Program-made: the position numbers and the translations under genes
Part shown: one piece after another, positions 18,085 through 28,254 of the stretch
Position numbering within the stretch: the stretch's first letter is position 1
Layout: each line of letters begins with the position of its first letter
From: Syntrophobacter fumaroxidans MPOB
GTDB lineage: Bacteria; Desulfobacterota; Syntrophobacteria; Syntrophobacterales; Syntrophobacteraceae
Assembly: GCF_000014965.1 (NCBI RefSeq)
Contig: NC_008554.1
Location: forward strand, 4,576,001 to 4,640,000
Length of the DNA stretch: 64,000 nt
Direction: 5' to 3'
Notes under the pieces: generated by a model
Told to the model about the DNA's origin: nothing
Database searches by the model: none
What the model saw: only the letters and a program-made list of their open reading frames with translations

Positions 18085-19757
18085 CTAGTTTCCCGCACCG
18101 CATGAAGCCACTCTGTCAGCGATTGTTCGAATAACGCGGTCAGTGCACCGATTGTTGCGCCAAAACGGTGATTACAATAGAGAGCAAACGTAAGTGCACG
18201 AGGCAGCACGTATTCAGATAGACTGGTGCGATCCAAGCCGCTGAGGAGAGCCGCTTGGCGGACTGACAGATGACTTAGCGTGTGCAATAAGCCAAAAACC
18301 ATTCTGGCTTCTGGGCGATCAGCACGCAACGTCTCGCGGACAGGTGCCTCACTGAGAAGCTGAACAAAATATGCCTTTCGGGCAAGGTGTTGATCGGTTC
18401 CAGGAGGAATGACTGGGTGATATCCGTTCATTTCGAGCCAGATAATAACGCGCTCGGGGCTCAAGCTGAGCAGTAGAGCGTCGGCCTGCACTTGGTCAAC
18501 AAAGATAGGGGATTTGCCGCCATGATCCTTGTGAGCTGGAAAGGGATTCAAGCGGCACTGATTTGGCGAATATTCAGCACGACTGAATCCATAGGTGGCA
18601 GTAATTATAGGATAATCAGATACCAAAGCCAGCCTGGAAAATCCCATCTGCCGTGCAATAGTGCTCGGTTCAGTCGGATTCTGCATGTCGAGTTCCGTTG
18701 GTCGGCCAGTTTCCATCGGCATAATCGCTTCCAGCATTTCCTGACCGGCTCGATTCCAGATTGACCAAGGTACACCGGTACGCTCACAAAGACTTCGAAC
18801 AATACCGCTTGGCGAACTTGCTTGTTGTTCTTGTTGCCGCACCTCGCGGAGGCTCTGCATCTCATGAACAAATTGCTCAGGTGTGAGTTCGCCGCTGGCC
18901 TGCCGACGCATGAGTTCATCTAAGTCAGCTCCTGAAAGGCCCGCACTTTGAGTGCCTTGCGAAGCTTGGGCCCTCGTTCCATACTCTGTCAAATTATGAC
19001 CGGCAACTTCTTCCATTTCCAGTAACTTCGCCGAAGCTATAGCTTGCCATTCAGGTAAGGCAAAAAACGAATCAAACCTTCGATGGGGAATATTGAGCAG
19101 GACGGTTGTATGAGCATAAAATGTGCGCCCCGCTCGATGTACTTCGATGTCCATGCCACGGAGATTTTGGTCCGGCCACTGGCATTCGGCGCAGTACCCA
19201 CCATATGGAGTCTGTGCCGAATTGCAGCGGCGACAGACCCACCGAAAGTTAGATATACGCTCGCTACCACGCGTATCTAAAGCCATATGGTTCGCAGTGC
19301 GGCACTGCCGGCATTGTGGTGGAAGCAGTGGTTGTAAAGCACCACAGCGGTGAATTTTCACAAAACGCAGTTGCACCAATCGTCCTTGGCGGCATGATGG
19401 ACATTGCTGAGGCAAGGAATCTCTATTGCTGAAATCGAAAATCCGGCCACATCGGCGATCTTGGCACCAAAAAACTTTTGGGAATAGCTCTGATTGAATG
19501 CTCCGGGGATCGAGGAGAACAAAACGATCCGCCTGCCTAAACACATCATCACGAAGCACGGGCCTAAAGTCCTCTTGCCAAGCACTAGCTTCTTCTGCAA
19601 TCCTGCGGAGGATGACAGACGCATTTAGATCAGTTCGCGGATCACCACGAATTTCAACAACCCGAGCAATGGCCGCGACACGCTCGAAATCGAAAGTACG
19701 GTTGGGCAGGTAATTAAATAGAACTTGTTGTTTTCCACGAGTCATTGTTCGTGCCAC
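18069..19757 (-). pseudogene. drmB: DISARM protein DrmB (DUF1998), truncated by IS1380
   Basis: The native part is about 557 residues and lacks only the last 60; the final five residues (SPENS) are read from the IS end. It has zinc-knuckle pairs near 80-165 (CQDRRCG, CPSC, CRQC, CRRC) and the DUF1998 core HTLSHLSVRQAALLSG near 488. DrmB partners the helicase DrmA in the DISARM core complex. I set the start at GTG 19757 because GGAGG sits 5 bases upstream, between the drmA stop and this codon; the longer frame from 19796 overlaps drmA and lacks such a signal. Loss of the C-terminal Cys cluster probably inactivates it. Confidence 0.85.
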
Positions 19758-19768
19758 AATATCCTCCG

Positions 19769-22700
19769 CTATTGCCCACCCGCGCGCCCAGTCCACTGTG
19801 TTCCGAGAGAATCCAATTCGATTGGAATAGCCTCGTCCACATCACGAAGACTTCGCATTGGTTTTGGGATCAAAACATCTGAAACAAATCTAAGCCCTGC
19901 TGCTGGACTCAGTATCCAATCCAGATACTGACGCACGCGAAGGTGAATCTCATCTCGGAATACGATTTCCCCCGGCGTTGTCGGAGTTTGGACACCGTAA
20001 GCTTGCTCCAGTAAAGATATGAAATCCTCCGGCCGCAAGCTGCCATCGCTAATCTTACCCCTAACGAAATCGAGCATGTAATACCGGTTGGGATTACCTT
20101 CCCCTGAACGATTTGCCACAAGCTGAAGGAGCACAGCCATGAATAGGCCCGGCAAAGTGCGATTAATACTAAACTTGGACCATCGATTAATGGCTACTGG
20201 CTCCACCAACTGCCCCAGAAACTCATGAAACTTGAGGAAGTATGCGTAATGACTCTGGTCTCTTTCTCGTACAGGGTGCAAGCAGGTGAATACAAGACCA
20301 ACATGGCTTCGACCAACGCGGCTGGATGCCTGTATATACTCAGCATTTTGGCGAGGCATTCCGTAAAAAATCATTGCATTGAGGCGGTCAACATCCACAC
20401 CATGACTAACCATACTCGTTGCCAGCACTGCATCTGGAGAACTATTGGGAGGCGCCGCACGTTCCAGTCTATCAAGAATGCGTGATACATCATCGGTGGA
20501 GGTGCTACCGGTAAGCTCAGAGATCTCAACAGGCAGGAGTCCGTCACGTAATAGGTGCGGAATAACATCTCCCTCGATATCGGTTCGGATGGAGTTCAGT
20601 TCACGATTGGCCAAGAAATAAGTCAATGAAGTAGCGTACACATCGAGGAGTTGCTCCCAATCAGGTGAGCCGGGCATAAAAGCACCACCATATGGGTTTG
20701 GAGAACCTGTTGCAAGTCTTTGTAGAGCTTGAATTTCGCGATGATAAAAGTCAAGCAGTTCGAGAATAGAATTGAAGATTGTCTTGTTGTGCGGGATTAC
20801 GCCCACATACAGTCGCTGAGGATGGGGCAATGTCTCTGCATAGAACGACCGCCCCAGTGTCGGTCCTAGACCTGGAAAGACTCGCGCCAGGGTAGGACTT
20901 CTCCCATATAGTTGATTAACTTGTCGCTCAAAAGCCTCGATTGTTGCAGATGATGCAATTACTTTCAATGGCTGTGTTTGCCCGAATTCTTGTTGTAGCT
21001 GCTGAGTGAAGGTTTCGTAATGGGCATCGAATGTGCCCAAACCCTCTTTCAGCAAATGGAGCTCATCCTGAACGAATAGCGTTGGACCCGAGAGGCCACT
21101 AGGTAAAGTCGGCTGAAGGCGTTTTAAATCAGAGCAATCTTTCTGGCAGCAGCGGCCTTTGTAATACCCGTGAATGGAGCACCGGCCATCTGCCTGTCCA
21201 AAAAGTAACGCGAATTTCCGCTGGTTGCCCAGGCCAGCAAGCTTGTCAATTGTGCCGACAATGACACATGGTAAGTATCGATAAATCTCGTTATCCACGA
21301 TATAGACGGGAATTTTTCTCTGCGGGAAACGGCAGGTTGGCTCACTGCAGCGATGAATTAACTCAGTGCTTGTTGGATCGAATTCTATTTGTACCGAAGC
21401 TCTGCACGAGGGGCAACGCACGACACGTTTCCAGTTTTGCCTTGCATCGGGGTCATTGACTTTGCTCCAAATGACCTGAATTTCTGCACTGGCACGGGGA
21501 TTCCCTTGAGGGTTGACAATCTCATTGGGCGAGCCGCCCTGCCCAACGAAGTATCCCACTGCAAATCCATCCACACCACTGCCTGCAAGTCGTGAGTCGC
21601 TCTGTTCACGCCGTACAATCTCGGCCATGCCAATGACATCTGCCACACGCTGTGTCTGCTGCAATGTCAAAAGACGCAACGGAAATCGAGTCCATGCGGT
21701 GACCCCGCATGCCTTCCCACGCAACCGGTCCCAGAAACAATGGAAGATAATTGTTGCCAAATATGCTTCCGTTTTGCCGCCACCCGTCGGAAAGTAAATG
21801 ATATCGACTCTCTCTCGGTCACCAATCCCTGAGGCGCTTCCCTCTGGGTCCGCCAAGGCAACAATACCTGGAATTTGGCTCACCAAAAAAACGATTTGAA
21901 AAAGTCGCCACTCTGTTTTAGGGCCACGATTAAAAGTTTCATTCGTGAGCTGAAATGCAAGCTGTACGTCAGGGTTTAGGCGAATGAGTTCACAGCCACG
22001 CCTGAACCATTCAATCTCCTCTTCGAATTTCAACCGATCTCGATCAAACTCTGCGCCGTGCTGAATTTCCCAGCCCGAATTATTTGAAATGTACCGCTGT
22101 AACTCCTGTCCCCACTCCTGTCTGTAATCTTCCATTGACTGCAGTATCGAATTCAGGATCGGCAAGGGGTTTTGCGCCAGATCGGCAAACCTAGCAGGAG
22201 GAACTGTATGTGTTGCGAAGCGCATTTGACGGTACACGGGTGTGTGGGTTGTTACGAATTGAAAGCCTGGGATTTCATTATTTTCCCTTTCGACTGCGCA
22301 ATTGATCCCACGACCCCAGACATACCGATCAAAGCGAAAACCTCTAGGCACTAAATCAACTTCAAATGGCCGCACTTCTCGACCTGCAAAGGCAAATGAG
22401 GCCACCGTATCGAACAGGAATGCTTCTGTATTAGGTGAGTCCGCAAGCATCGGTGAAGTATTTACAAACTCCACAGCCATCACGCGTTCTGCGGGATCGG
22501 TTGACATAGTTGCCCAGATTTCAGCTCGTATTTGCCAATGCCATTCAGGAATCACTGCCCCGTGCAGTGATTGTAAAAACTCCTGGTACACCGTCTCCGA
22601 TGCCAATGCTGTGACAGGGACGCGTATTTTCGCATATGGATTCCCATCAGTCTGCACTCTGTCAGGGTCAGTTAAAGCGATCTGCTGCGCACGAGCCATT

Positions 22701-23374
22701 TCCTGATCCAAGAATGCTTGTAAGTTGCTACTGTCCACCGCCCAAAAACCGCCCTGATCAATATTAACGACGATAAGACCATTAACCTGGCAGGAAATCT
22801 TGCGGAAACGGAGAAAAAGCGAATCCTGTGGAGTTCGCGCACGACGTCGATCACGAGCGGAATCAGCAATCTCGGGAGAATCTGCCTCTGCAGTTTGATT
22901 CTCACGTTCTTGCTCAGTTGCAATCGTTTCGTCATCCTGTGCAGGGGAACCAGTTTTTTCATTAGCTTGATTTTGTGCAGCCACATCCGTTTTTGCACCA
23001 GTTGTGCGACCTGTTGCCACATCCTGCCGTTGGTGTTCGCATTGCTGTGAGAAACTTGGGAATACTCGGTAGTAACATGCCCAGTTTAATGTAACATCGA
23101 CCTCTACAGTTTCGCGCTCGGGTCTCACAAGGAATTCGGCTCCGAAAGCCATTGGTGCAAGCTTGACCATCAACTCGCGCAAGTGACCCGGTTGAGTCTG
23201 GTCAGAAAGTTCATCTAAAGATGGACGCAGATTTCCTATGAAATAAACATCTCGTGGATAGTTTCGTACACATTCGGATTCGCTTCGACCACTGGTTTTA
23301 TCACGTAAATTGGCAACCAAGTACTCCGCCAATCTGATCTCATCTTGATTCAAATTCCCATTGCTCATATTCAT
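19769..23374 (-). CDS. drmA: DISARM helicase DrmA
   Basis: The 1201-residue SF2-type helicase is the core DISARM ATPase that acts on invading DNA with DrmB. Walker A is FPTGGGKTEAY near residue 530, the DExH-like box is VQDELHLL near 770, motif III is ASSATI near 800 and motif VI is QASSRVGRS near 1018. A zinc-binding insert (CPSC near 655, then CSEPTC) fits the family. Residues about 120-185 are a charged, Gln-rich low-complexity linker. The start ATG overlaps the stop of the upstream gene as ATGA. The gene itself is intact. Confidence 0.85.
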   Translation of the reverse strand: MNMSNGNLNQDEIRLAEYLVANLRDKTSGRSESECVRNYPRDVYFIGNLRPSLDELSDQTQPGHLRELMVKLAPMAFGAEFLVRPERETVEVDVTLNWACYYRVFPSFSQQCEHQRQDVATGRTTGAKTDVAAQNQANEKTGSPAQDDETIATEQERENQTAEADSPEIADSARDRRRARTPQDSLFLRFRKISCQVNGLIVVNIDQGGFWAVDSSNLQAFLDQEMARAQQIALTDPDRVQTDGNPYAKIRVPVTALASETVYQEFLQSLHGAVIPEWHWQIRAEIWATMSTDPAERVMAVEFVNTSPMLADSPNTEAFLFDTVASFAFAGREVRPFEVDLVPRGFRFDRYVWGRGINCAVERENNEIPGFQFVTTHTPVYRQMRFATHTVPPARFADLAQNPLPILNSILQSMEDYRQEWGQELQRYISNNSGWEIQHGAEFDRDRLKFEEEIEWFRRGCELIRLNPDVQLAFQLTNETFNRGPKTEWRLFQIVFLVSQIPGIVALADPEGSASGIGDRERVDIIYFPTGGGKTEAYLATIIFHCFWDRLRGKACGVTAWTRFPLRLLTLQQTQRVADVIGMAEIVRREQSDSRLAGSGVDGFAVGYFVGQGGSPNEIVNPQGNPRASAEIQVIWSKVNDPDARQNWKRVVRCPSCRASVQIEFDPTSTELIHRCSEPTCRFPQRKIPVYIVDNEIYRYLPCVIVGTIDKLAGLGNQRKFALLFGQADGRCSIHGYYKGRCCQKDCSDLKRLQPTLPSGLSGPTLFVQDELHLLKEGLGTFDAHYETFTQQLQQEFGQTQPLKVIASSATIEAFERQVNQLYGRSPTLARVFPGLGPTLGRSFYAETLPHPQRLYVGVIPHNKTIFNSILELLDFYHREIQALQRLATGSPNPYGGAFMPGSPDWEQLLDVYATSLTYFLANRELNSIRTDIEGDVIPHLLRDGLLPVEISELTGSTSTDDVSRILDRLERAAPPNSSPDAVLATSMVSHGVDVDRLNAMIFYGMPRQNAEYIQASSRVGRSHVGLVFTCLHPVRERDQSHYAYFLKFHEFLGQLVEPVAINRWSKFSINRTLPGLFMAVLLQLVANRSGEGNPNRYYMLDFVRGKISDGSLRPEDFISLLEQAYGVQTPTTPGEIVFRDEIHLRVRQYLDWILSPAAGLRFVSDVLIPKPMRSLRDVDEAIPIELDSLGTQWTGRAGGQ

Positions 23375-25947
23375 GCATCCTTTTGAGCCAGCCCCAGACT
23401 ACCACGCAAGAAAGGACCGGCGACGTTCTGTATCCGGATCACGTGCAACACCAATAAGGAACTTCGCACATCTCCAAAGGTTAAACCTAGGTCAGGGTCA
23501 ATCACTTCGTCGTCGTTCTTGGATACTGACCCTGTTGCGTGCTCAGCCAACCAGCGATTCAGTTTCATCGATAAGCCTCGATGAAGCCCCCGTAATCTGC
23601 TTGCAGCTTGTAAGATGAACTTATGGAATTGTAGTACAAAGCTCATATTGAGCACATGCGCCACTCTCTGCAAATCTTCAGGATCAAGAGGACATAATAC
23701 CATCCCCCTGAGCCAAAAATTCAAGGTCAGAGTGGACACAAGTTGGCTTCCTCTTGCCTGCATTCGTCGCAATAACCCGTTCAAATCTCGCACCCCGAAA
23801 GCTCGCAATTCTGCCGAGTCGCCTTTATTTGCCTGCCATTGCTCAAACCGCACACGCAAATCCTCTTGCCAACGACGAATCATCGCGAGATGAAGTTCTA
23901 TAGAAGGATGTTTGTGGACACGAGAAATAATCAATTCATAAAGACTCTGCCGTTGTTGCCCATGGATAAGCAAGACGAAGTCACCTGTTCTCAGTGAACG
24001 GACATACCGTTGTTCGAGTGCGCCATTTCTAACGAGGTTTATGATGTCATCCGGCGCGAAATGGGCAAACCAGCCCTGTTCAAACTGCACCTCTATCGCT
24101 TCTTGACACCAAAGATTGCCAGGGTCTGAGACAGTATCTGCGGTGCTATTTTCATCTTGATCAGCCCAGAGATAATCCTCTTCTGCCGACTCATCCCCTT
24201 CATTCTGAAAAATTCTGGCAACTTCAACCACAGCGTCGTCTGGTTTCCAAAGCTGGCCAGAAGGAGTTATCTTCAGCGTCGCAGCGGTTTCGGCGTTCAT
24301 TTCAATAGCTTCAGTCACAGTTAACCGCGATGGGAAGGTCTTTATTTCCGGCTCTCTTATTTTTCCAAGCCGAGCAATTGTTCCCATAGTCCGCCTGTTG
24401 GTGCTTAAACGATCCGACCACTCAGCCGCTCTGCGAATGAACGACGGGCATTGGTGCGGGTATACCACTAAATCAACATTTGGCTGAACGAATACCGGCA
24501 AGAGCCGTGCGGCTATGGCCGGGCTTGGGAGACCAACCACAACCGGATGCCAAAGAAAGCTTCTCGGAGGCATCAATAGGTCAATTGTATTTGCTGTCTC
24601 TACTGGCATGTGCTGACAATAAATCCAGCGCCGAAGGTCGTTTAGACTCACAACATGAGTGTGGAAATCGAGCAAGTCATCTTCGGTGATATTATGGCGG
24701 GCGAGCAGAGCAAAAATGAATAGTCTCTTCCTTGCATTACTGGCGAACAGGATAATCCGAGCCTCACCATTGGGTGGTTCCGAGATGCAGAGATTGCTAA
24801 GCGCCTCCCATAGAGGACAGCCGTGGTTCTCCAGGTTATCTTTCGCCACATTCAAGAGGTTTCCTATTCTTTCAAGTTCACCATACAGTTTCCGTGCAAC
24901 TTGTTCACAAGAATTTCGGAAATTAGCACAGGCAGATCCTAGCTGGTTAAAAGACTTCAATCCCCATAATCTGGGTGCTTCTGCTTCATAGAAGTCTAAT
25001 GGCGCGGCCAAAGATTCCAAAGCTCGCAGATACCTCCAGTGGACTGCAATAGCATCTCTTTGGAATTGCCCTTCTAGCTTTTGTGAAGCACGACCGAGCA
25101 TTTGGCCTGCATCGCGAATAGTGTCGCTAAATGAGCTGACCACCCTCCCCGCGAGCATAATGGGAATAAGTGCTGTGTTCTTATCAGTATTTAAGAGGTT
25201 GACGGGGTTCAATTGAAGTTGGCATGGGTCAATATTCGGGCGTTGAATGCTCGGCGGCCAGACAAACGTCTGCCCGTGACCTTCAAAGTCTTTGACGCAC
25301 TCGGAAAGTGGATTTTGACCCCAAGCGATCACTGCAATTCCACGTCGAACCGCTTCGTCAAGCAAAGGCCACAGCCAATTCAATGATGGCGCATCGCCAC
25401 AGTCAACAGCAATCCAACATGGGCAGTACGTTCGGACGATTGCTTCGGGATCGGCTGGAGCATAAACCGTGACCACACGAGGCAAGCCCACTGCTGATGA
25501 TGCATCAGATGTTGGGCATCCTGAACCTGATGCCCAGCGGCTAATATGTTGTTGAGAAAACACCTCCGCAAGACTCAGCTCCAGGTTTTGCACGCCTGTG
25601 CGGCGCAGCTGGTCCCGGATTCCAACTGTAGACCCAAAATAGAGGACGGGACCACTTTGGGGTATGGGGTTACTGCCAACTGGTAGCCGAGAATCCAAAA
25701 AATGACGAATCAGTGCTGTCGCGAATGAAAAGGCAGGGCGATGGGGCCGAAAATCGGGGACTGTGATTAATAGTCGTTCGTGGCTCCTGAGTGTAGATGC
25801 GATAAGACGTGCATTCCAGTCATCAACGGCATCCCCGGCTTTCTGTCCATCAAACAGAAGTCGGCGCTCATTCCACAATTTTTGGAAAAGCACATCCTCT
25901 GTCCCAGGAAGGGCAGCTATTACATTCTTGATCCATTCGAGAGACAT
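23371..25947 (-). CDS. drmE: DrmE-like DISARM protein
   Basis: The 858-residue protein has no domain I can name with confidence. Its size, its position directly before drmA with an ATGA overlap, and the DISARM context point to DrmE, the class 2-specific protein. Segments near 170 (VVTVYAPADPE, WIAVDCGD) and near 430 (RIILFASNARKRLFIFAL) resemble degenerate P-loop/helicase-like strands, but a clear Walker A is not visible. It could instead be an unrelated island-specific protein. The Shine-Dalgarno is weak, and 150 bases separate it from the GNAT-ABC gene. Confidence 0.55.
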   Translation of the reverse strand: MSLEWIKNVIAALPGTEDVLFQKLWNERRLLFDGQKAGDAVDDWNARLIASTLRSHERLLITVPDFRPHRPAFSFATALIRHFLDSRLPVGSNPIPQSGPVLYFGSTVGIRDQLRRTGVQNLELSLAEVFSQQHISRWASGSGCPTSDASSAVGLPRVVTVYAPADPEAIVRTYCPCWIAVDCGDAPSLNWLWPLLDEAVRRGIAVIAWGQNPLSECVKDFEGHGQTFVWPPSIQRPNIDPCQLQLNPVNLLNTDKNTALIPIMLAGRVVSSFSDTIRDAGQMLGRASQKLEGQFQRDAIAVHWRYLRALESLAAPLDFYEAEAPRLWGLKSFNQLGSACANFRNSCEQVARKLYGELERIGNLLNVAKDNLENHGCPLWEALSNLCISEPPNGEARIILFASNARKRLFIFALLARHNITEDDLLDFHTHVVSLNDLRRWIYCQHMPVETANTIDLLMPPRSFLWHPVVVGLPSPAIAARLLPVFVQPNVDLVVYPHQCPSFIRRAAEWSDRLSTNRRTMGTIARLGKIREPEIKTFPSRLTVTEAIEMNAETAATLKITPSGQLWKPDDAVVEVARIFQNEGDESAEEDYLWADQDENSTADTVSDPGNLWCQEAIEVQFEQGWFAHFAPDDIINLVRNGALEQRYVRSLRTGDFVLLIHGQQRQSLYELIISRVHKHPSIELHLAMIRRWQEDLRVRFEQWQANKGDSAELRAFGVRDLNGLLRRMQARGSQLVSTLTLNFWLRGMVLCPLDPEDLQRVAHVLNMSFVLQFHKFILQAASRLRGLHRGLSMKLNRWLAEHATGSVSKNDDEVIDPDLGLTFGDVRSSLLVLHVIRIQNVAGPFLRGSLGLAQKDA

Positions 25948-26097
25948 TCTGGGGCCTCGGAATCAAGTAAGATGCCAATAGATGTCTCAGCGCAGAACTG
26001 CTCATAATGATGCGTCTGGTTCAAAACACTGTGTCACATCTACTAATTCGCCACGTAGCAGAGGAGCCGAAGGAATCCTGCCCTAAGCACAGCTGAG

Positions 26098-27996
26098 TCA
26101 CCGATTTTCATTATGGCTACCATCCTGACTCAACTCCCCAAGGCCGGACTTCTCGAGTTCTTGCCTGCTCGTGCTGCGTCCAAGAATTTGCGACTCGTGA
26201 ATTGCGGCATGGAAGGTATCCCATGAGAATACCCGGTAATCCCAAGGTGCACGCAAATGTACCACAGTATTAGGTTGCAGCTCGTGAATAAACTCAGCCC
26301 AGTTGGCAGCAGCAAGAATAACGGTAATCCCGAGCTGTTTAGCGCATCGGCGTAGATTGCGAGAAACGATGTTGGCCGTTATCGAATCCAGGGTTGCGCA
26401 AAATTCGTCCGCAACCCAAATATCTGATTCAGACGCAATAAGTTTGGCGACCATAGCACGATAGCGTTGTCCGTTGCTCAACTCGCGAAAGCGTTTAACA
26501 TAGAGATGTGCTTCCGCTAAGCCGGACACATTCAGAGCGAAAAGAGCCCGATCTAAAGAAATTCGGCCAAATGCATTTACGAGAGGCCGAGAACTTGGCA
26601 GAGGCCCGAGTGAAGTAACCGTGAGGGAATCGGGGACTTTGATGTTACCAGTCATGCCTTCAGGCCGATATTGAGGATCGTTCAAACTCCCTTCGAGTAG
26701 ATTTAATAGGGTTGTCTTGCCAGCACCGGAGGGTCCGCAAATCAGAACAATGTCTCCAGGCTGGATTGTGAAGTTTATATTGGCAAACAATGTGGTGGTT
26801 AACATCTCGCGGCTTACGCCAAAAGCCTGCTGAATTTTCCTTGTCGAGCGGGTGCGGATTAAGGGGGCCGATAGCGTAAGCGTACACTCTTGCACGTCAA
26901 TAGGGGATTGTAGGCGCGGAACATTTACAAGAGGTTGTTGGGCAGGGTAATAATCCGGCAAACCACGTTCACCGATGCGCCTCCGGACGAAGTTTTCACT
27001 AGCCCGCGTCAGACCCATTATAAATGTCGGTTTCGGGAGTCGAAAAATTTTATGTAGTAAAGCCCAGTTTTCGTCGGACAACCGCTGAGGTGAACGGAGC
27101 AATAAGTCTAACAGACGCTCACGGGGAACAGCCAGCTCTTCTTCAATTTGTTCAAGGCGAGTAGCGTAAGAAACCTGCAGGTCAACAATTCCGCCACTCT
27201 CCTCCTTCAATATTTCCCCAGCCTTGACCCGTTCTAAATTCTTTAAGATATAGGCCATGTCCTCATTGACGCGCGCCAAATTCCCTTCTGTATCGCCGAT
27301 GTAATGCATTCCTGATGATTCGACAAAAGGGACGTAACGGAGCATGTCGGCTGTTATTTCGATAAACAACGGCTTGAGTTTTCCGACATGCCAATGGTCT
27401 CGTGCAAATCGTGCAGCGTGTTTGACCAGAATTCGCGCGATACCTAATCCACGAAATTCAGGAGAAACGACTGTTCGAGCTATCCGAACAATGAGGTTCG
27501 TGTATTTGCGAACTGTGGCCTTCTTCCAGGTGGTCCAGGAAATATCCCCTGAAGCATGATGAAATACGCTGTCGAGGAGCATCGCGCGCGCGCGATTCAT
27601 TAAAAAGGCTGTTGACAGCTCGACATAGCCCAATACGCGGGGAAGCAAGGGGTCTTCAGACCGTACAATCAATGGTGCTCTACGTCCATGGAGCACTTTA
27701 CCTCGATAATGGTAGTCCTCTAACTGATGGTATCCTGCAAGTTCCTCCTCTGTTTGGATTTCCTTGATCTGTAAACGAAGCGTCCGGGGACCCACTCTCA
27801 GAATATCACTACGGCAATACGCTGGAAGAATTTGTGCCTTGCCATTTTGGCATGTTACATGAGCATTTTGTGACTGGTCTGCAATTACGTCATCGCTCGG
27901 ACCGAGGCAGGAATATCGGTGTGTTTTGAGGATTTCACCATTTGATAGTCTGAAGATTTTCCCGTCCGGGCTATAACGGACAGAGTTTACACGCAT
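26098..27996 (-). CDS. GNAT acetyltransferase-ABC ATPase fusion (COG2401-like)
   Basis: The 632-residue protein has a GNAT-type region at about 75-265 (EEELAGYHQLEDYHYRG, then VVSPEFRGLGIARILVKHAA as the acyl-CoA loop). A middle linker leads to a soluble ABC ATPase at about 385-595. This has Walker A GPSGAGKTTLL near 422, signature LSNGQR near 506, Walker B DIWVADEF near 525 and D-loop-like CATLD. No membrane segments are visible, so it is not a transporter. It matches my recollection of COG2401 (ABC ATPase fused to a predicted acetyltransferase). GGGAGGGA precedes the ATG. It is the first gene upstream of the DISARM genes, in the same direction, and intact. Function is unknown; a DNA- or protein-acylating role in defence is inference. 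Confidence 0.8.
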   Translation of the reverse strand: MRVNSVRYSPDGKIFRLSNGEILKTHRYSCLGPSDDVIADQSQNAHVTCQNGKAQILPAYCRSDILRVGPRTLRLQIKEIQTEEELAGYHQLEDYHYRGKVLHGRRAPLIVRSEDPLLPRVLGYVELSTAFLMNRARAMLLDSVFHHASGDISWTTWKKATVRKYTNLIVRIARTVVSPEFRGLGIARILVKHAARFARDHWHVGKLKPLFIEITADMLRYVPFVESSGMHYIGDTEGNLARVNEDMAYILKNLERVKAGEILKEESGGIVDLQVSYATRLEQIEEELAVPRERLLDLLLRSPQRLSDENWALLHKIFRLPKPTFIMGLTRASENFVRRRIGERGLPDYYPAQQPLVNVPRLQSPIDVQECTLTLSAPLIRTRSTRKIQQAFGVSREMLTTTLFANINFTIQPGDIVLICGPSGAGKTTLLNLLEGSLNDPQYRPEGMTGNIKVPDSLTVTSLGPLPSSRPLVNAFGRISLDRALFALNVSGLAEAHLYVKRFRELSNGQRYRAMVAKLIASESDIWVADEFCATLDSITANIVSRNLRRCAKQLGITVILAAANWAEFIHELQPNTVVHLRAPWDYRVFSWDTFHAAIHESQILGRSTSRQELEKSGLGELSQDGSHNENR

Positions 27997-28254
27997 TTCG
28001 TCCCTCCCACCCTTCGAGAATTATCCATCTTTGTATAGCACAAATCGGCTATCTGCCGTTAGGACATTCCCCGTTAGCAGGTTTCACCGAAAGGTTTACC
28101 CTCTGGATTGAACTTGGCGCATGAAATTTCCATCAATAAAGGATCCAGACAATCTCAGGTTCCCCTATTCTCATCCAGTCTGTAGGTATTGGCTCAGTGC
28201 TGCGGTGCACGGATTCAACTTCCGCAGTCATTGACGACATCATTCAATCGGCGG

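Noticed and set aside
19757-19796. drmB start at 19796
   Set aside because: That GTG overlaps drmA and has no Shine-Dalgarno; GTG 19757 has GGAGG at 5 bases and lies just after the drmA stop.
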